Below are positions 32,926-40,729 of a stretch of 64,000 nucleotides of DNA, piece by piece; within the stretch, counting starts at the first letter, position 1, and every line of letters starts with the position of its first letter. The notes under the pieces were generated by a model that was given only the letters and a program-made list of their open reading frames with translations, was not told where the DNA came from and searched no databases. Source of the DNA: Phytopseudomonas punonensis (GTDB lineage Bacteria > Pseudomonadota > Gammaproteobacteria > Pseudomonadales > Pseudomonadaceae); NCBI RefSeq assembly GCF_900142655.1, contig NZ_FRBQ01000008.1, positions 1 through 64,000 of the forward strand, read 5' to 3'. The translations under genes and the position numbers were made by a program.

Positions 32926-33161
32926 CAGCGGGCCTCCTGCTCGTCGCGCATCGCCCGGATTTGCGCTTGCAGCGCATGGATCTGGCCGATCAGCGCCTTG
33001 GCCATCTCGATGTCGTCGCCGAACATGTACATCACCGTGTCGTAGAACCTTTCACGACTCCCGTCACGCCAGGGCCGAACTAGCCCGCCAAGCCCACACA
33101 GCTCAAACTCCTGGCAAGCCTCAGCTAAATCCAGCAGATCCTCGATTGTTGGGCTGGCCAT
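32925..33161 (-). CDS. Small acidic phage protein of unknown function
   Basis: 78 residues from ATG 33161, with GGAG seven bases upstream and the previous stop overlapping (TGATG). Contains EDLLDLAEACQEFELCGLGGL and FYDTVMYMFGDDIEMAKALIGQIHALQAQIR; mostly helical. No family recognised; translationally linked to the recombinase after it. Confidence 0.6.
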   Translation of the reverse strand: MASPTIEDLLDLAEACQEFELCGLGGLVRPWRDGSRERFYDTVMYMFGDDIEMAKALIGQIHALQAQIRAMRDEQEAR

Positions 33162-33370
33162 CAACGAACTCCTCTGGCGGGACGGGCCGCCTCAATGGCT
33201 GCGGCCGCGCCGGCGGCGGTCAGGCAGTAAGCGAATGGCACCTGCTGATTCGGCCTGATCACAGCCACGCGGGCATGCTGGTAACGGCAGCCGAAAAGCA
33301 CGTAGCCGTCAGGCGTGATCCAGCAGTTCTGACGGTTTGGGACGGCGCGAACGCGCAGGAGGTCAGCCAT
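33161..33370 (-). CDS. Small phage protein of unknown function
   Basis: 69 residues, MADLLRVRAVPNRQNCWITPDGYVLFGCRYQHARVAVI... The start at 33370 has GAGG upstream and overlaps the preceding gene by 8 nt; a longer reading would lie inside that gene. Small beta-strand pattern, Ala-rich C-terminus. No family recognised. Confidence 0.55.
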   Translation of the reverse strand: MADLLRVRAVPNRQNCWITPDGYVLFGCRYQHARVAVIRPNQQVPFAYCLTAAGAAAAIEAARPARGVR

Positions 33371-33809
33371 TGCCCACCTCGCCATCGGCAATGGTGAAAT
33401 GCTTGGGCGCCTTGCCTGCATGCACGCCCTGAACTCGGGCAACGTGATCGGGCAGTTGATTGATCAAGGCACGATGGCCACCGGGGAACTGGCGGTCATC
33501 GGTGAGTGTCCCCGCGGCCTGGGCGTCGACGATGATCGCCAAGCAAGCCAGCGCGTGCGCCAGGTGAGGCAGCCCACTATCCGGATCCGCCTCCTCCCCC
33601 TCGAACCAAGCCGCCAGGTGGCGGTTCGCAGCATCGAAGTAGATCGACGCACGCACGCCTGCAGCTCTCCAGTTGGCCCGGCCATATTTCGAGGCCCCAT
33701 CCAGTAGCCCCAGGCAACCCATCGCACTGGCGGTGGTCGGCCACAGGTGCAGCGGCAACTTCTTCGAGCCAATCGCATCTTTCGGATTCGTATCTTTCGT
33801 CTCGCTCAT
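33363..33809 (-). CDS. dATP/dGTP diphosphohydrolase-like protein (DUF5664)
   Basis: 148 residues. NPKDAIGSKKLPLHLWPTTA, LGLLDGASKYGRANWR, YFDAANRHLAAWFEGEEADPDSGLPHLAHALACLAIIVDA are the blocks of the DUF5664 family, described as an N-terminal dATP/dGTP diphosphohydrolase domain related to MazG-like enzymes. The HLAHALACLAI helix with acidic EGEEADPDSG would bind metal. It may adjust the nucleotide pool during phage replication. The ATG overlaps the preceding stop (ATGA). Confidence 0.75.
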   Translation of the reverse strand: MSETKDTNPKDAIGSKKLPLHLWPTTASAMGCLGLLDGASKYGRANWRAAGVRASIYFDAANRHLAAWFEGEEADPDSGLPHLAHALACLAIIVDAQAAGTLTDDRQFPGGHRALINQLPDHVARVQGVHAGKAPKHFTIADGEVGNG

Positions 33810-33964
33810 CGCCTAGCCCCCATAGCCCGCTTCAACCCACCGTCCTGCAGCACCAGCCGGTAATCGTTCCCGCGCTGCACCCTGATCACCCGCCTGCCCA
33901 TCTGCTCCACCCGAAAGCCCACCAGCAGCAACTGCTGCAGGGCCTGGGCCTGGGCGGCGGTCAT
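33806..33964 (-). CDS. 52-residue small protein coupled to DnaC
   Basis: Reads MTAAQAQALQQLLLVGFRVE... and ends LKRAMGARR. The start overlaps the DnaC stop (ATGA, 33961-33964) and the stop overlaps the next start (ATGA, 33806-33809). The sequence (QMGRRVIRVQRGNDYRLVLQDGG) suggests a helix and a small sheet. Coupling at both ends makes it a real gene despite its size; the function is unknown. Confidence 0.7.
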   Translation of the reverse strand: MTAAQAQALQQLLLVGFRVEQMGRRVIRVQRGNDYRLVLQDGGLKRAMGARR

Positions 33965-34773
33965 GCCACACCTCGCCGCGCGCTGTTCCAGTCGAACACC
34001 ACCACCACGCCGTCACCCTCGCGAAGCCGGTCCACCACGCGGTCTCCGAGCGCACCGGCCAAGGCCTGAGCGAACAGGTTCGAAATCACGATGGTGGGCT
34101 TCATCTCCTCGTACCGCGCGTTGATCACCTCGAACATCACCATCCGCTCGAAATCCGTGCCGTAACTCGCCCCCACCTCGTCGAGAATCAGCAGATCCGG
34201 CGTGCGGAACACCTCCAGCGCCTCGCGCTCGCTCTGCGCAGCCTCCTTGCCGTAGCTCGCCTTCACCTGCTGGCATACCCGCGCAACCGTCGTGTACAGC
34301 ACGGTGCGCCGGTGCTGCTCAACCACCGCCGAACCGATCGCCACCGCTAGGTGCGTCTTGCCGTTGCCAACGTGGCCCAGCAGCATCAAGCAGCGGCCGT
34401 GCGCCGCGTTGTCGGGGAAATTGTTCGCGTAATCCACGCACAGCTGCAGCGCCACCTGCTGGCGGTCAGTGCTGGCCCGGTAGTTCGCGAACGTCTTGTC
34501 CTTGAACCGCGGTGGTATCAGCGCCTGCCCCAACTGCCGCTCCAGACGCGCCGCCACCGCCAAACGCTGCTGCTCGCCACGCTCCACCGCCTCAGCCTGG
34601 GCCTGATCGATGCGCGAACACTCAGGGCACCCCGAGAGCGCACCGTCACGCAGCACACTGGCGATGTAATCACCATGGGTCGGGCACTTAGCCGGCGCCG
34701 TGCCGGTGATGCCTGCCGATTGCTTCAGGCGCGCCAAACTCGCGCCCAGGGATTCAGATCCTGTACGAGCCAT
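33961..34773 (-). CDS. DnaC-like replicative helicase loader
   Basis: 270 residues from ATG 34773, with GGAGG 9 nt upstream and a 20-nt overlap with the gene before. A Cys/His group (CPTHGDY...GCPECSR) near residues 30-55 may bind zinc. AAA+ ATPase: Walker A GHVGNGKTHLA, Walker B LLILDEVGA, sensor region IVISNLFAQALAGALGDRVVDRLREG. It should load the host helicase DnaB at the phage origin, with the O-like protein encoded upstream. Confidence 0.88.
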   Translation of the reverse strand: MARTGSESLGASLARLKQSAGITGTAPAKCPTHGDYIASVLRDGALSGCPECSRIDQAQAEAVERGEQQRLAVAARLERQLGQALIPPRFKDKTFANYRASTDRQQVALQLCVDYANNFPDNAAHGRCLMLLGHVGNGKTHLAVAIGSAVVEQHRRTVLYTTVARVCQQVKASYGKEAAQSEREALEVFRTPDLLILDEVGASYGTDFERMVMFEVINARYEEMKPTIVISNLFAQALAGALGDRVVDRLREGDGVVVVFDWNSARRGVA

Positions 34774-35539
34774 CGGTTCTGGCCTCCAGTCCGGCATGTG
34801 GGTCTTGGTTAGCCAGGTCGGTGTGCTGGCTGCTTCGCCCAGGGCGGGCGGTTGGCGCGGCAGCGGCACGAACGCCACTGCGCTTGATTGAAGCCACCAG
34901 CTCACGGCACCAGCCGGCCTGGTTGTGCGCCGTGTCGCGGGTCAGCCAGTACGAAACGAATTCCTTGGTCGCTTCCGGCGTCACCTGGTCGGCAGTGATG
35001 CCGATCAGCTTCAGGTGCGTGGCCAGGCTCACCTCGTCCGGTGCCCAACCCTCGAACATCTCGAACCGCTGCCGGGCCTCGATGTTCGCAATCGCGGTGG
35101 GCGCCTGTTGTTGTTCTTTATCTCTTCTCTTCTCTTCTCTAGGTAACGCATTCGCTAACGGTGGGGTAACGCTGGCAGCGTTACTTTTACCGTTACCTTT
35201 TTTGTGGCTTGCCACGCGAAGTGCCGTGAGAGAGCGATTCTTAGCGGTCTTGCCGTTGTGGCGGTCGAAATTCGGGATGCTGATCTCCCCGTCCGCCTCG
35301 ATCAGCCAACCCACCGAAATCATGTGATTGCAGAAACCGCTAACGCCAACCAAACGGTCAAGTAACTTTTTGGTAACGCTCGGAGCGTTACCTGCTTCCG
35401 TCTGCTGGTCGAACCAACCCCACACCCGCAGCAGCTTTCCCACTACGGCATCGAGGTCGATATCCGCCACGTCCGCAATCTGGCAAACCTCGGGCTTGTC
35501 CAGGGTCGCCAACTCAAACTTGATCCAGTCACCGGCCAT
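34754..35539 (-). CDS. Phage replication initiator with DnaT-like C-terminus
   Basis: 261 residues from ATG 35539 (MAGDWIKFELATLDKPEVCQIADV). The N-terminal about 110 residues form the winged-helix part of phage O-like initiators (LLDRLVGVSGFCNHMISVGWLIEADGEISIPNFDRHNG). The C-terminal part (FEGWAPDEVSLATHLKLIGI, VTPEATKEFVSYWL, AHNQAGWCRELVASI) resembles the DnaT domain. GTAACGC iterons lie in the coding region, as the lambda origin lies in O. Together with DnaC it forms the replication module. Confidence 0.82.
   Translation of the reverse strand: MAGDWIKFELATLDKPEVCQIADVADIDLDAVVGKLLRVWGWFDQQTEAGNAPSVTKKLLDRLVGVSGFCNHMISVGWLIEADGEISIPNFDRHNGKTAKNRSLTALRVASHKKGNGKSNAASVTPPLANALPREEKRRDKEQQQAPTAIANIEARQRFEMFEGWAPDEVSLATHLKLIGITADQVTPEATKEFVSYWLTRDTAHNQAGWCRELVASIKRSGVRAAAAPTARPGRSSQHTDLANQDPHAGLEARTDGSYRI
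35121..35140. repeat. Four perfect copies of the pentamer TCTCT in the initiator gene
   Basis: The 20 bp read as 4 x TCTCT, encoding part of REEKRRDKE on the minus strand. Being a 5-bp unit inside a gene, gain or loss of one copy would shift the frame. Confidence 0.7.
35142..35392. other. Candidate replication origin with GTAACGC iterons
   Basis: Repeats inside the initiator gene: GGTAACG (35142), GCTAACGG (35154), GGTAACGCT-GGC-AGCGTTAC (35165-35184), ACCGTTACC (35189-35197), GCTAACGCC (35339), and the perfect palindrome GGTAACGCT-CGG-AGCGTTACC (35372-35392). A pyrimidine-rich tract (35116-35140) is adjacent. The pattern matches an initiator binding its own gene, as in lambda. Confidence 0.55.
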
Positions 35540-35598
35540 GGCAATCACCACGTGCCACGAAACACGCAACGCCAAAACGTGGCGCGCCACATCCTGTC

Positions 35599-35627
35599 TT
35601 GCGGGGGAAAAGGGAAATGCCCATAAT
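35599..35627 (+). promoter_or_regulatory. Candidate promoter of an OOP-like RNA
   Basis: -35 TTGCGG (35599-35604), 17-bp spacer, -10 CATAAT (35622-35627; 5 of 6). It points rightward, against the early operon. Confidence 0.45.
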
Positions 35628-35633
35628 CAGGCC

Positions 35634-35680
35634 TCTGTTGTAGTGCTTCATGGAGCCCGGTCTAGCCACCGGGCTTTTTA
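35634..35680 (+). ncRNA. Candidate OOP-like antisense RNA, about 47 nt
   Basis: From the expected start to AGCCCGGT (35654-35661), loop CTAGCC, ACCGGGCT (35668-35675) and a T run. It is transcribed against the early operon between the initiator gene and cro, the place and direction of oop in lambda. It ends before cro, so it would be antisense to the leader of the initiator mRNA only. Confidence 0.45.
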
Positions 35681-35768
35681 TTGCCCGCGATCCGGGCACT
35701 GTATAAATACCCATCCCTTCCAGCCGTCTGCCTCCCTGGGCGGCGCGTCGGTAGGATGTGAATCGTGG

Positions 35769-35993
35769 TCAGGCGGCCGGCTTCTCCACGGCGCCCTCTT
35801 CCGGGTACAGATCGGGCCGCAGCTCATGGCGAGAAATGCCGGAGGCAGACTCGATGGCCAGCACCCGCTCAGCCGGAATGCGCCCCTTGGCGCACATCTG
35901 CTGAACGAATTGAGGTGAGCAGCCAATCGCCCGCGCCAATGCGGATTGCGAGCCGACGGCCTGTGCGGCTTTAGTCGCAGCGTTCTGCGTCAT
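35769..35993 (-). CDS. Cro-like repressor (YdaS-type HTH)
   Basis: 74 residues, MTQNAATKAAQAVGSQSALARAIGCSPQFVQQMCAKGRIPAERVLAIESASGISRHELRPDLYPEE. The helix-turn-helix lies at about 16-38. The family (YdaS/Cro) and position, diverging from the main repressor across three operators, give the role of Cro: first gene of the leftward operon, repressing the maintenance promoter. Confidence 0.85.
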   Translation of the reverse strand: MTQNAATKAAQAVGSQSALARAIGCSPQFVQQMCAKGRIPAERVLAIESASGISRHELRPDLYPEEGAVEKPAA

Positions 35994-36029
35994 GGTTGTG
36001 ATCTCGCTGGTTTAACTACCCCGCAAAGC

Positions 36030-36091
36030 TACAGCCGAAAATTGTAATTTACAAGCGAGAATTGCAATGCCAGCTACAACCGTTAGTTGTA
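36030..36091. promoter_or_regulatory. Operator array OR-like: three 17-bp sites between cro and cI
   Basis: TACAGCCGAAAATTGTA (36030-36046), TACAAGCGAGAATTGCA (36050-36066) and the perfect palindrome TACAACCGTTAGTTGTA (36075-36091). Centres are 20 and 25 bp apart. The same consensus TACAAy-N5-sTTGyA recurs three times at 41123-41183. Confidence 0.85.
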
Positions 36092-36102
36092 TCGTTGCGC
36101 GC

Positions 36103-37179
36103 ATGGAAACCATCGCAAGCCGCATCACGGCAGCCAGAGAGAAACTGGGGATCAACCAATCCGAGCTGGGCAGACTGCTGGGCGTCCGCCCGCAGTCCGT
36201 GCAAGCGTGGGAGTCGGGCAAGAACATCCCCAGGCACAAGCGCCTGGTCGAGATCGCTCATGCGCTGGGCATCAACCCCTCGTCGCTAATTGATCTTTCA
36301 GATGAAGAGGACCCGCTCGACGCTGCCGAAGAAGCTGACGACAGCTCCATCACCAGCCGCATCACCAAGCTGGTGATCAACCGGCGGCCGGGCATCGGTA
36401 CCCGTGGCGTGAAGCGCGATATCGCCACCACCTGTGGAATCAGTTACGAAGCGGTGCGCCAGTGGTTTGCCGGCGATACCGGCAACATCAAGAACGAGAA
36501 CCTGGCAGCGCTTGCTGAGGGGTACGACACCACCGTCGACTGGCTGCTATCGGGAAAGGGTGAGCCGCCACGCCGTAAACAGGCCTCCGGGGCTGCGGAG
36601 AAGGTGCTGCAGATGCTTCAGGGCAAGAACCTGCGACCGGATCAGCTCGAGCGCTTGGAGAAGTCAGTTACCGATACCCTGAACGACAGCTACCCGACCT
36701 CGGCGCCTGCTGAAAACGTGATCGTGGCCGACTTCACGCGGCGCCCCATCGTCGGCGACGAGATCCGCATTGCCCACTACGACGTCCAGGGCGCCATGGG
36801 AGGCGGCAAGGTGGTTCACGACTTCCCTGAGATGTTCCGCGACGTGACCGTCAGCCAGCAGCACTTGCGCGAGTTGGGCGTCACGTACAAAGACCCATCA
36901 CACCTGAAGCTGATCACCGGCGACGGCCAGTCCATGGAACCGACTATTCAGGACAAAGACCCGCTGATCGCGGACGCCAGCATTCGCGAATTTGTCGGTG
37001 ATGGCATCTATGCCTTCACTTGGCACGGCCATTTCTACATCAAGCGGCTGCAGGTCAAGGACAGCGATCACTTCAAGATGATCTCGGACAACAAGCACCA
37101 CGACACAGAGATCATCCGCATCGACGAGACCTTCATTCAGGCCAGGATTCTGCTGGTATGGAACGCCAAAAAGCTTTGA
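36103..37179 (+). CDS. CI-type repressor with two HTH domains and S24 peptidase domain
   Basis: 358 residues from ATG 36103. HTH 1 at about 5-62 (REKLGINQSELGRLLGVRPQSVQAWESG), HTH 2 at about 80-150 (RGVKRDIATTCGISYEAVRQWFAGDTGNI), then an S24/LexA-type domain with Ser in GDGQSMEPTI and Lys in FYIKRLQV. RecA-stimulated self-cleavage is expected before the S24 domain (near QGAMGGG). A longer start at 36067 would run through the last operator. No Shine-Dalgarno precedes 36103, so a leaderless message like lambda cI is possible. Confidence 0.88.
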   Translation: METIASRITAAREKLGINQSELGRLLGVRPQSVQAWESGKNIPRHKRLVEIAHALGINPSSLIDLSDEEDPLDAAEEADDSSITSRITKLVINRRPGIGTRGVKRDIATTCGISYEAVRQWFAGDTGNIKNENLAALAEGYDTTVDWLLSGKGEPPRRKQASGAAEKVLQMLQGKNLRPDQLERLEKSVTDTLNDSYPTSAPAENVIVADFTRRPIVGDEIRIAHYDVQGAMGGGKVVHDFPEMFRDVTVSQQHLRELGVTYKDPSHLKLITGDGQSMEPTIQDKDPLIADASIREFVGDGIYAFTWHGHFYIKRLQVKDSDHFKMISDNKHHDTEIIRIDETFIQARILLVWNAKKL

Positions 37180-37241
37180 TCTGCCGCGCGGCGGCAGTAT
37201 CGCCACCCAATAAAAATGGACTACCGGGAAAGGACGACTAG

Positions 37242-38204
37242 ATGGTTAGCGAAGCAGACAAGGAATCTCAAATTTACGAAGTGCTGATCGAGCACTCGGT
37301 GAAGTACACCAACAAGCTGCCTCTTTCTGTCCAGGACGTAATACAATCCCTGGCAGCACTTGAAAAGGTTTCGGTTCATTTTCTTCCGCAAGCACTCTCA
37401 GAGCTTACCGGCGCGGGCGTAATGTCGGCGGAATTGCTTGTAGAAGGCTTCCAACAGGGCTCCTTCATTGAAGACACGATTGTTCGTTTAGTCTTCAAGG
37501 ACAAGGAGAACATGGACAAATTCATAGACAAGGTGCGGGAGAAAGGAGTCCATGCGTATCGAAAACTTCCTGGCAATGGTAAGCCGGTTTTGAAAGCGAT
37601 TGCTGTCTCTTCAGTAATTGGAGCGCTAGTTGCTACAGGTGCAATATTTGCGATCAATAGCACCCAGAAACAAGCCGCGCCTGCATTAAACCTTAATATT
37701 TCCGATAGTACTTTCGTAGTTATTGGTGCTGAGTCATATTCAATGTCTCCCGAGAAGTTTGCGGAGGTTATTGAAAAGGTCGGCGCGACGGACAAAAAGA
37801 AACTTGCACAAGCGGCTGTCAAGATAATCGCCCCCGCCAAGAAAGAGGAAGGCGCCACAGTAGCTATGACTCAGGAAGGAAACCTTGCGCTTCCGCCCGA
37901 AACAGTCAAAGCAACGCCCGACTCTGTTGATTTCGACCCTTTTGAAATTGATCAGCCGCACCCAGATGCTGACGTTGAGATACGAGCTACCGATCTCGAC
38001 TCATCAAGTAGAGGTTGGGCGGCTATCATCCGGGGTGTAGTTGATCGAAGAGTGAAGCTCATACTTGAGCCAGGCGTAGACCCACAGGATGTTGCTGGTA
38101 AGTTCAAACTGCGCGCCGACGTCCTAGTTAAATTTCGGATGTCTTCTAAAACAAATAAGATGGAGCCTATATCGATAACCATCCAGAAGGTCATTGAAGA
38201 CTAG
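37242..38204 (+). CDS. Membrane-anchored protein of unknown function next to cI (possible exclusion gene)
   Basis: 320 residues. The first about 110 are soluble (QDVIQSLAALEKVSVHFLPQALSELTGAGVM), then one membrane helix at about 117-138 (LKAIAVSSVIGALVATGAIFAI), then an extra-cytoplasmic-looking part ending in a small beta domain (AAIIRGVVDRRVKLILEPGVDP, FKLRADVLVKFR). AGGA precedes the ATG. The gene is AT-richer than its neighbours. It follows the repressor in the same direction and ends at a terminator, the place of rexAB in lambda, so expression in the lysogen is likely. I do not recognise the family. Confidence 0.6.
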   Translation: MVSEADKESQIYEVLIEHSVKYTNKLPLSVQDVIQSLAALEKVSVHFLPQALSELTGAGVMSAELLVEGFQQGSFIEDTIVRLVFKDKENMDKFIDKVREKGVHAYRKLPGNGKPVLKAIAVSSVIGALVATGAIFAINSTQKQAAPALNLNISDSTFVVIGAESYSMSPEKFAEVIEKVGATDKKKLAQAAVKIIAPAKKEEGATVAMTQEGNLALPPETVKATPDSVDFDPFEIDQPHPDADVEIRATDLDSSSRGWAAIIRGVVDRRVKLILEPGVDPQDVAGKFKLRADVLVKFRMSSKTNKMEPISITIQKVIED

Positions 38205-38218
38205 ACCTTGCTCAAAAG

Positions 38219-38242
38219 AAGCCCGGCACCCACCGGGCTTTT
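38219..38242 (+). terminator. Terminator of the cI operon
   Basis: AGCCCGG (38220-38226), loop CACCCA, CCGGGCT (38233-38239), then TTTT. It ends the transcript that carries cI and the possible exclusion gene. Confidence 0.85.
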
Positions 38243-38307
38243 TCATTCCCCTTGCACTTCCCCTCTCCGCCGCCGGTCTACCGATCACCCCAACTCAGGA
38301 GCTGATC

Positions 38308-38997
38308 ATGTGCGGCCGCTTCGTCCAATCGTTATCCCCTGCCGAATACGCCCAGAGCCTGAACCTCGACCTATTCGATAGCACGCCCATTGGTCGCTAC
38401 AACGTGGCGCCCACCACCGGGGTGCATGTCATCCACCAAGTGGGCGATCGCTACCGGGATTCGGTTATCCCCTGGGGCTGGAAGCCGCAATGGGCAACGG
38501 GTGGCCGGCCCGGCCCGATCAACGCCCGCCTTGAAACGGTCGCCACCAAGCCCTTCTTCCGGCCGATCTGGAAGAGCGGCCGCTGCCTAGTCGGTGCCGA
38601 TGGCTGGTACGAATGGAAGACGGACCCGGACGACAAGAAACGCAAGCAGCCCTACTTCATCTGCCTCAAGTCAGGCGACCCGCTGCTGTTCGCGTGCATC
38701 GGCCAACTGCCCCACGGCGACGAGGAGCCAGGCGCCAGTGACGGCTTCGTGATCCTCACCGGCGCCGCCGATGCCGGCCTGGTCGACGTGCACGACCGCA
38801 AGCCGCTGGTGCTCTCGCCGGACTTTGCCCTGAGCTGGCTATCCAGCGACACCTCGGCAGACGATGCCCTGCACATCGCCGAGCATCAGGAGCTGCCCGC
38901 CGAGGCCTTCGAGTGGTACCCAGTCAGCCGGGACGTTGGTAACGTGCGCAATAAGGGCCCGCATCTAATAGAGCCCATCGACGATCCTCTGCTATGA
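38308..38997 (+). CDS. SRAP (HMCES/YedK) abasic-site protein
   Basis: 229 residues from ATG 38308 with AGGAG 7 nt upstream. It starts MCGRF; Cys2 becomes the N-terminal residue that links to abasic sites in single-stranded DNA. GRYNVAPT, PWGWKPQW (the WG motif), INARLETV (Asn/Arg/Glu) and GWYEWK (His/Glu region) are the family blocks. It shields abasic sites from cleavage. Its 3' end overlaps the convergent umuC by 6 bp, linking it to the DNA-damage cassette. Carriage by a prophage is less usual than on the chromosome. Confidence 0.92.
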   Translation: MCGRFVQSLSPAEYAQSLNLDLFDSTPIGRYNVAPTTGVHVIHQVGDRYRDSVIPWGWKPQWATGGRPGPINARLETVATKPFFRPIWKSGRCLVGADGWYEWKTDPDDKKRKQPYFICLKSGDPLLFACIGQLPHGDEEPGASDGFVILTGAADAGLVDVHDRKPLVLSPDFALSWLSSDTSADDALHIAEHQELPAEAFEWYPVSRDVGNVRNKGPHLIEPIDDPLL

Positions 38998-40266
38998 CTG
39001 CACTCGCAGCAGCTGATCGAGCCGCGTCGTGTAGCTCTGGCTCATCAGATCCCGCCGCATGCCCCATTCCGGCGTTGCCGGCACGCCGGCCGGGCGCAGC
39101 GTGCCGCGGCCCCATCGAGCGTTGATGCTGTCCAGCACACCCATCACCCGCTCCGTCGCGGCCGGCTGAACAGGCGCGAACAGGTCGTCGGTGTACTCGC
39201 CACGCCGCCGCAGGTCCAGCAGCAGAATCTCCGCCTTGCTGAAGGCGAAGCCTGGCCGATAGAGGGCTTCCAGCCCCTGCACCGCGGCCTTGGTTATCAG
39301 CCGCGTGTCGTCCGTCGGGTACGGCAGCTCCATCACCTCGCCGCGGGCAAACTTCGGCTCGTCAGGGTTGAACATGCCGGTGCGGATGCTCACCCGCACG
39401 CGCTTGCAGCTGGAGCCCTGGCTGCGCAACTTCTCGCAGGCCCGAGCGGCATAGGTGGCCACGGCCTCGCGGATCGGCGCCAGCTCCTTCAGCCGCTTGC
39501 CGAACATACGGCTGCAGCAGATCTCCTGCTTCGGCGCCGCCGCCTCTTCCAACTCCAGACACGAGGTGCCGCGCAGCTCGCGTGCTGTTTTCTCCACAAC
39601 AACGCTGAACTTCGAGCGCAGTGTCCAGGCATCCGCCTGGGCCAGGTCCCAGGCCGTTTTTATGTTCATGGCCTGCAGGTGCTCGGTCATGCGCCGGCCG
39701 ATCCCCCACACCTCGCTCACATCCACTGCGCGCAGCAGTTTGTCGCGTCGCTCCGGGTCGAGAATATCCACTACTCCGCCCGTCTGCCGCTGCCAACGCT
39801 TGGCCGCGTGGTTCGCCAGCTTGGCCAGCGTCTTGGTGCCGGCGATGCCTACGCCGGTCGGGATGCCCGTCAGCTTCAGCACCTGGGCGCGCAGCGTTCG
39901 CCCCAGCGCCTCCACCTGCCCGCGCGGTATGCCCGTGAATTCCGCAAAGGCCTCGTCGATGCTGTACACCTCGAGCGCCGGCACCAGGCCCTCGATCACC
40001 GTCATCACCCGCTGGCTCATGTCGCCATACAGCGCGTAGTTGGAGCTGAACGCCAGAATGCCGTGCTTCTCCAGCACGTCGCGGATCTGGAAGTAAGGCG
40101 CGCCCATCTTTACGAACGGCTTGGCGTCGGCGCTACGCGCGATCACGCAGCCGTCGTTATTGCTCAGCACCACGATGGGCGTGCGCAGCAGGTCAGGACG
40201 AAATACCCGCTCGCAGCTGGCGTAGAACGAATTGCAGTCGATCAGCGCGAATACCCGGTCAGCCAT
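38992..40266 (-). CDS. umuC: UmuC-like translesion DNA polymerase
   Basis: 424 residues. FALIDCNSFYASCERVF with Asp10-type residue, VVLSNNDGCVIARS, and YSIDEAFAEF with the second acidic pair are Y-family palm motifs; the little finger and the C-terminal UmuC-specific part (CCSRMFGKRL, WGRGTLRPAG) follow. With UmuD it forms polymerase V, copying over lesions at the cost of mutations. It overlaps umuD by 8 nt and is in the LexA-boxed operon. Confidence 0.93.
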   Translation of the reverse strand: MADRVFALIDCNSFYASCERVFRPDLLRTPIVVLSNNDGCVIARSADAKPFVKMGAPYFQIRDVLEKHGILAFSSNYALYGDMSQRVMTVIEGLVPALEVYSIDEAFAEFTGIPRGQVEALGRTLRAQVLKLTGIPTGVGIAGTKTLAKLANHAAKRWQRQTGGVVDILDPERRDKLLRAVDVSEVWGIGRRMTEHLQAMNIKTAWDLAQADAWTLRSKFSVVVEKTARELRGTSCLELEEAAAPKQEICCSRMFGKRLKELAPIREAVATYAARACEKLRSQGSSCKRVRVSIRTGMFNPDEPKFARGEVMELPYPTDDTRLITKAAVQGLEALYRPGFAFSKAEILLLDLRRRGEYTDDLFAPVQPAATERVMGVLDSINARWGRGTLRPAGVPATPEWGMRRDLMSQSYTTRLDQLLRVQS

Positions 40267-40702
40267 CGTCGTGGCACCTCACGCTGAAGCGCACCACGCC
40301 CCAGATCGCCAGCTCGTCGCCGTCCAGTACGTAGCGCGGCGCGTATTCCGGGTTCTCCGAACGCAGCACGATCTGGTTGTTCTCCCGGCAGAAGCGCTTT
40401 GCTATCGGTTCACCATTGAGGGCGGCGACCACGATATCCCTGGGTTTTGCCTCGGACGAGCGGTCCACTACCAACAGGTCACCGTCGAAGATGCCAGCGC
40501 CTTTCAAGCTCTCCCCGCACACACGCACCAGGTACGTGTGCGGCGCGCGAAGTTGGAACAGCTCGTCGAGCGAGATCTCCTGCTCCAGGTGATCCTGCGC
40601 CGGGCTGGGGAAGCCAGCCGGCACCTTGAACGAATACAGCGGCAGCTTGGCGCCCGGGGCGAATGCCCCACCAACCACTTTCACGCCATCGATAATTGCC
40701 AT
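40259..40702 (-). CDS. umuD: UmuD-like protein
   Basis: 147 residues. S24 peptidase family: Ser in VCGESLKGAGI and Lys in GEPIAKRFC. N-terminal cleavage should fall at Ala-Gly in VPAGFPSPAQD, where E. coli UmuD has Cys-Gly. After cleavage it becomes the active subunit for UmuC. It starts after DUF1654 in the same SOS operon. Confidence 0.92.
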   Translation of the reverse strand: MAIIDGVKVVGGAFAPGAKLPLYSFKVPAGFPSPAQDHLEQEISLDELFQLRAPHTYLVRVCGESLKGAGIFDGDLLVVDRSSEAKPRDIVVAALNGEPIAKRFCRENNQIVLRSENPEYAPRYVLDGDELAIWGVVRFSVRCHDDG

Positions 40703-40729
40703 TTACACCAAACCTCGAAGCACGCGCCG

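Noticed and set aside
35690..35712. Hairpin GCCCG/CGGGC on the minus strand after cro as an early terminator
   Set aside because: It has no T-run on the minus strand and overlaps the clear plus-strand terminator of the OOP-like RNA.
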